From positions 1 through 14,594 of the forward strand of contig JAJDCT010000348.1 of assembly GCA_029260695.1 (NCBI GenBank): a stretch of DNA of 14,594 nt, read 5' to 3'. The DNA is from Phycisphaeraceae bacterium (GTDB taxonomy: Bacteria > Planctomycetota > Phycisphaerae > Phycisphaerales > Phycisphaeraceae). The position numbers and the translations under genes were made by a program. Within the stretch, counting starts at the first letter, position 1. Each line of letters begins with the position of its first letter. This document shows, piece after piece, positions 11,887 to 14,594 of the stretch. The notes beneath the pieces were generated by a model that did no database searches, was not told the DNA's origin, and saw nothing but the letters and a program-made list of their open reading frames with translations.

Positions 11887-14594
11887 ATGCAAGACGCGTC
11901 CAGACAACTTAAGCAGGTCCGACGCCGGGCCCGGTATTGGTTGGGGGCGATCCATATCTTCAGATTTACTTCGGTGATGGTCATGGTGGTGTTCTTGCTG
12001 GGTACGTTGGATTGGGCATTGAATCTTCCGGGTTGGTTGCGTCTGTTATTCGGCTTGCTTATTTGCGTCGAGGGCGTGTATTGGCTGGCGTCTCGTATGC
12101 TCAATACTTTGCGGTTTAACCCGAGCCTTAGCGAGTTGGCGTTGCGTGCAGAGCGCATGTACCCGCACCTCGCCGGGGTGTTGGCCAGCTCGGTCGAGTT
12201 CTCGGACAACGCCCTGAAGGTTCACGGATCGGATGACAATACACACGGCGCGGCGTTGGCAGAATTGGCGGTGCGCAAGGCCCAGGGGCTTGTTGGAGAT
12301 CTCCAGTTGTCCCGCCTGATCGATCCTTCCATAGCCCTACAGCGATTGGCGATGGCGGCTCTGTCGCTGATCATTCTTTGTGCGGTGATAATCAGTGCGC
12401 CGGTCATGAGCCGTACAGCTGTGGTGCGCTGGCTGGCTCCGTTTGGTCCGACGCAGTGGCCTCGGACCGTGTCGATTGAAGACACCACGGGGCTTATGGT
12501 CTGCCCGGTCGATACCCCTGTGAAACTGGTCGCAACGATTCACCGAGGTTATCGGCCCGGGATGCGTGTGAAAGTTCACTACCGATTTACCGATGCCATG
12601 GATCAGGGCAACCCGTGGCAGCAGGCCTTGTTGACACAACAATCCACAGACGACGATTCGATCACTTCGGCTTCGTATGAACAATTGATCGAGGTGCCTG
12701 CTGGTGCAATCCGGTCGGTGAACGACACGCCGGGCGGACGGGTTGCGCTTAGCTATTACATCCAGGCGGGTGACGGACAGACGCCCAGAGCAAAGATCCA
12801 TCTGGTCGCCAGGCCGGCCATCGTCGCGGTCCATGCCACGATAGAACCCCCGGTCTACGCGGCCAGCTTGACCGGGGGCCAAGAAGTCGCGTTACATGAA
12901 CAAAGCAGCCCGGTCGCCTCCGCCTCCGCGCTGGTCGGGTCACGAGTCACGCTACGGATAGGATTGAATAAACCCGTCTCGGTGACGCCGGCCGACCTGC
13001 CCTCGGTCCTGCCGGGATTGATCGACGTGTTCGGCATAGACCACATTAATCTTCACGAATCGGGTGAATCAAGCCAACCGATGGGACATAGCCTGTCGGT
13101 TGACTTTCTCCTTACCCGGAATTTCACGACACCGATCCATATCACAGACGGGCACGGCCTTTCAAACCTGTCCCGGCGTAATTACCGGATCGAGGCGGTC
13201 GAAGACAGATTGCCTTCGGCAACCATGACCGAGCCCGCGGCCGACGAGGCGGTTCTGGCCTCAGCGGTGGTAAGCGTGGGTGCAGCCGCACAGGACGATG
13301 TCGGGCTTGAACGGATCGAGCTAATGGGTTCTACCGGCAGGCGCGGTGTCGGGGGGGATCCTATAGAAACCGCCATGCCCAGGCTCGCCGAACGCAGCGG
13401 CCGCCAGGCAAGCCTAAGCGTGCAGGCTGGACTGGACCTGTCGGAATGGGAGTTGCGCCCCGGCGATACCGTCGTACTCACCGCGGTGGCAAACGATGTG
13501 TATGAGTTGGATGGGCAGCGGCATGACCCGGTTGTCTCGACACCCAGGACGCTGCGGATCATTGATGAGCCGACGCTGGTCGCGCAACTACGCACAGAAC
13601 TGGCTGGGCTCCGCCAGCAGGCGGTTCGGCTTGAACAGACACAGCAGCGGATCGCCTCTGAGCAGCCCCCATCGGTGACACTGCCGCAACAGGACCAGGT
13701 CACGCGTCGTCTGGAAGCACAGGCGTTGTTGCTTGACGGGCTTAGCAGCCGGATGAGCCGCAACCGTCTTGTCGATGAACCGATGGGCGAGGTGATCCAA
13801 CAGGCGGACGATCTGGTTGAGCAAGCGCGCCAATCATCATCTGGTGCAGCATCGAATCTGCGCGAGGCCGATGAAAAATATAATGAACAACCCGACGAAG
13901 CCGAGCGTCTTGAGCAACAGGCACACGGGGATCAAGATGCTGTGCGCCAGACCCTGACCGAGTTGGCCGAGTTGCTGGATCAGGGTCAGGATGTCCTGAC
14001 ACTCAAGCTCCAACTCCAGCAACTTAAGACCCAGCAGCAAGCTCTGGCGAACGATACCCGTGAGATGCTCCCTCAGACGATCGGGCAGGACAAGGATCAA
14101 CTCGATGAGGCGCAGCGTCAACGGCTGGAGGCGTTGGGCCGGCGGCAGGACGAGTTGACTGAGCAGGCGCAGGCACTGACACGTCAGATGCAGGTGACGG
14201 CGGAGGCGTTATCGCGTCAGGGTGAGCGCGACCAGGACAAAGCCGCTGCGCAGGCGCTAGCAGAGGCCGCGGCAATCGGTCAACGTCAGGGTCTCGGAGA
14301 GTCGATGCAGCAGTCATCGGAATCGATGCAGCAGAACCGTCTTTCACAGTCGGGCCAGCAGCAGGACCGGGCGCTGGATGCGCTTGACAAGATGCTTGAT
14401 GAGATGGGCACCCAGGAAAAGCGTCGGCAGGCGATCCTGCGACGAAGGCTCCAGGAACTTTCGGAGTTGGTCCGCAAGCTGCTTGAGCGACAGATCACCC
14501 AGGCATCGGCGTTGGATCAATCGGCAGGCGATGCGGTCGCGGCACTTGAGCCGGACCAGGTCACGTTGCGCCGGGCGACGATGGGCGCACAACA
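11887..14594 (+). CDS. DUF4175-like membrane-anchored coiled-coil protein, partial
   Basis: The frame is open from ATG 11887 to the window end (902 codons and two bases), so the C-terminus is missing. I traced it codon by codon and found no stop. Three membrane helices are visible at about residues 24-45, 48-68 and 152-173. Between them lies NPSLSELALRAERMYPHLAG, which resembles the early region of DUF4175 proteins. A large extracytoplasmic part with beta-rich, Ig-like character spans about 180-558. From about residue 559 the chain becomes a very long Gln- and Glu-rich coiled coil to the cut end. It lies 59 bases after the VWA gene, with a weak ribosome site and a possible TTG start at 11875. 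A protein of this kind often closes MoxR/Bat-like clusters in planctomycetes. A scaffold or tether is a reasonable guess, and DUF4175 membership is moderate only. Confidence 0.7.
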   Translation, partial: MQDASRQLKQVRRRARYWLGAIHIFRFTSVMVMVVFLLGTLDWALNLPGWLRLLFGLLICVEGVYWLASRMLNTLRFNPSLSELALRAERMYPHLAGVLASSVEFSDNALKVHGSDDNTHGAALAELAVRKAQGLVGDLQLSRLIDPSIALQRLAMAALSLIILCAVIISAPVMSRTAVVRWLAPFGPTQWPRTVSIEDTTGLMVCPVDTPVKLVATIHRGYRPGMRVKVHYRFTDAMDQGNPWQQALLTQQSTDDDSITSASYEQLIEVPAGAIRSVNDTPGGRVALSYYIQAGDGQTPRAKIHLVARPAIVAVHATIEPPVYAASLTGGQEVALHEQSSPVASASALVGSRVTLRIGLNKPVSVTPADLPSVLPGLIDVFGIDHINLHESGESSQPMGHSLSVDFLLTRNFTTPIHITDGHGLSNLSRRNYRIEAVEDRLPSATMTEPAADEAVLASAVVSVGAAAQDDVGLERIELMGSTGRRGVGGDPIETAMPRLAERSGRQASLSVQAGLDLSEWELRPGDTVVLTAVANDVYELDGQRHDPVVSTPRTLRIIDEPTLVAQLRTELAGLRQQAVRLEQTQQRIASEQPPSVTLPQQDQVTRRLEAQALLLDGLSSRMSRNRLVDEPMGEVIQQADDLVEQARQSSSGAASNLREADEKYNEQPDEAERLEQQAHGDQDAVRQTLTELAELLDQGQDVLTLKLQLQQLKTQQQALANDTREMLPQTIGQDKDQLDEAQRQRLEALGRRQDELTEQAQALTRQMQVTAEALSRQGERDQDKAAAQALAEAAAIGQRQGLGESMQQSSESMQQNRLSQSGQQQDRALDALDKMLDEMGTQEKRRQAILRRRLQELSELVRKLLERQITQASALDQSAGDAVAALEPDQVTLRRATMGAQ
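14299..14340 (+). repeat. 21-base tandem repeat in the coiled coil
   Basis: Two in-frame copies encode ESMQQSS and ESMQQNR. Each is exactly seven residues, one coiled-coil heptad, so the duplication keeps the heptad phase. Confidence 0.6.

Overview
The window looks like part of a bacterial chromosome from the Planctomycetes, most probably the Phycisphaerae. This rests on gene content and layout, not on any search. The clues are a GlmU-like sugar nucleotidyltransferase of the alternative type beside dnaA, and a cluster of MoxR, DUF58, BatA-like, VWA and DUF4175-like membrane genes built from very large proteins. Coding DNA is moderately GC-rich. No tRNA, rRNA, CRISPR array, transposase or phage gene is visible.

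Left part (1-1824): a small PilZ-domain gene on the + strand converges with a sugar nucleotidyltransferase/acyltransferase gene on the - strand.

Origin-like part (1825-3846): dnaA lies between two non-coding stretches of 225 and 390 bases. Both carry DnaA boxes and both carry the same 13-base sequence, in the same order and orientation. The upstream stretch also has a good promoter candidate whose predicted start falls on a perfect DnaA box. The downstream stretch ends in two AT-rich tracts that could be the unwinding element. Together this suggests a two-part oriC with dnaA in the middle.

Right part (3847-14594): mutM (formamidopyrimidine-DNA glycosylase, - strand) is divergent from a five-gene + strand cluster. 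In order these encode a MoxR AAA+ ATPase, a DUF58 protein, a BatA-like membrane protein, a VWA membrane protein with a class-I-glutamine-amidotransferase-like fold, and a very long membrane-anchored coiled-coil protein cut off by the window end. The known pattern is that a MoxR ATPase acts as a chaperone on VWA partners, here probably an inner-membrane complex with periplasmic or cytoplasmic VWA domains. Its substrate cannot be read from the sequence.

The most interesting signals are the repeated origin module around dnaA, a 42-base in-frame duplication next to the metal-binding motif of the DUF58 protein that coincides with a change in codon choice, and a VWA-like domain in the BatA-like protein with a degraded metal site.
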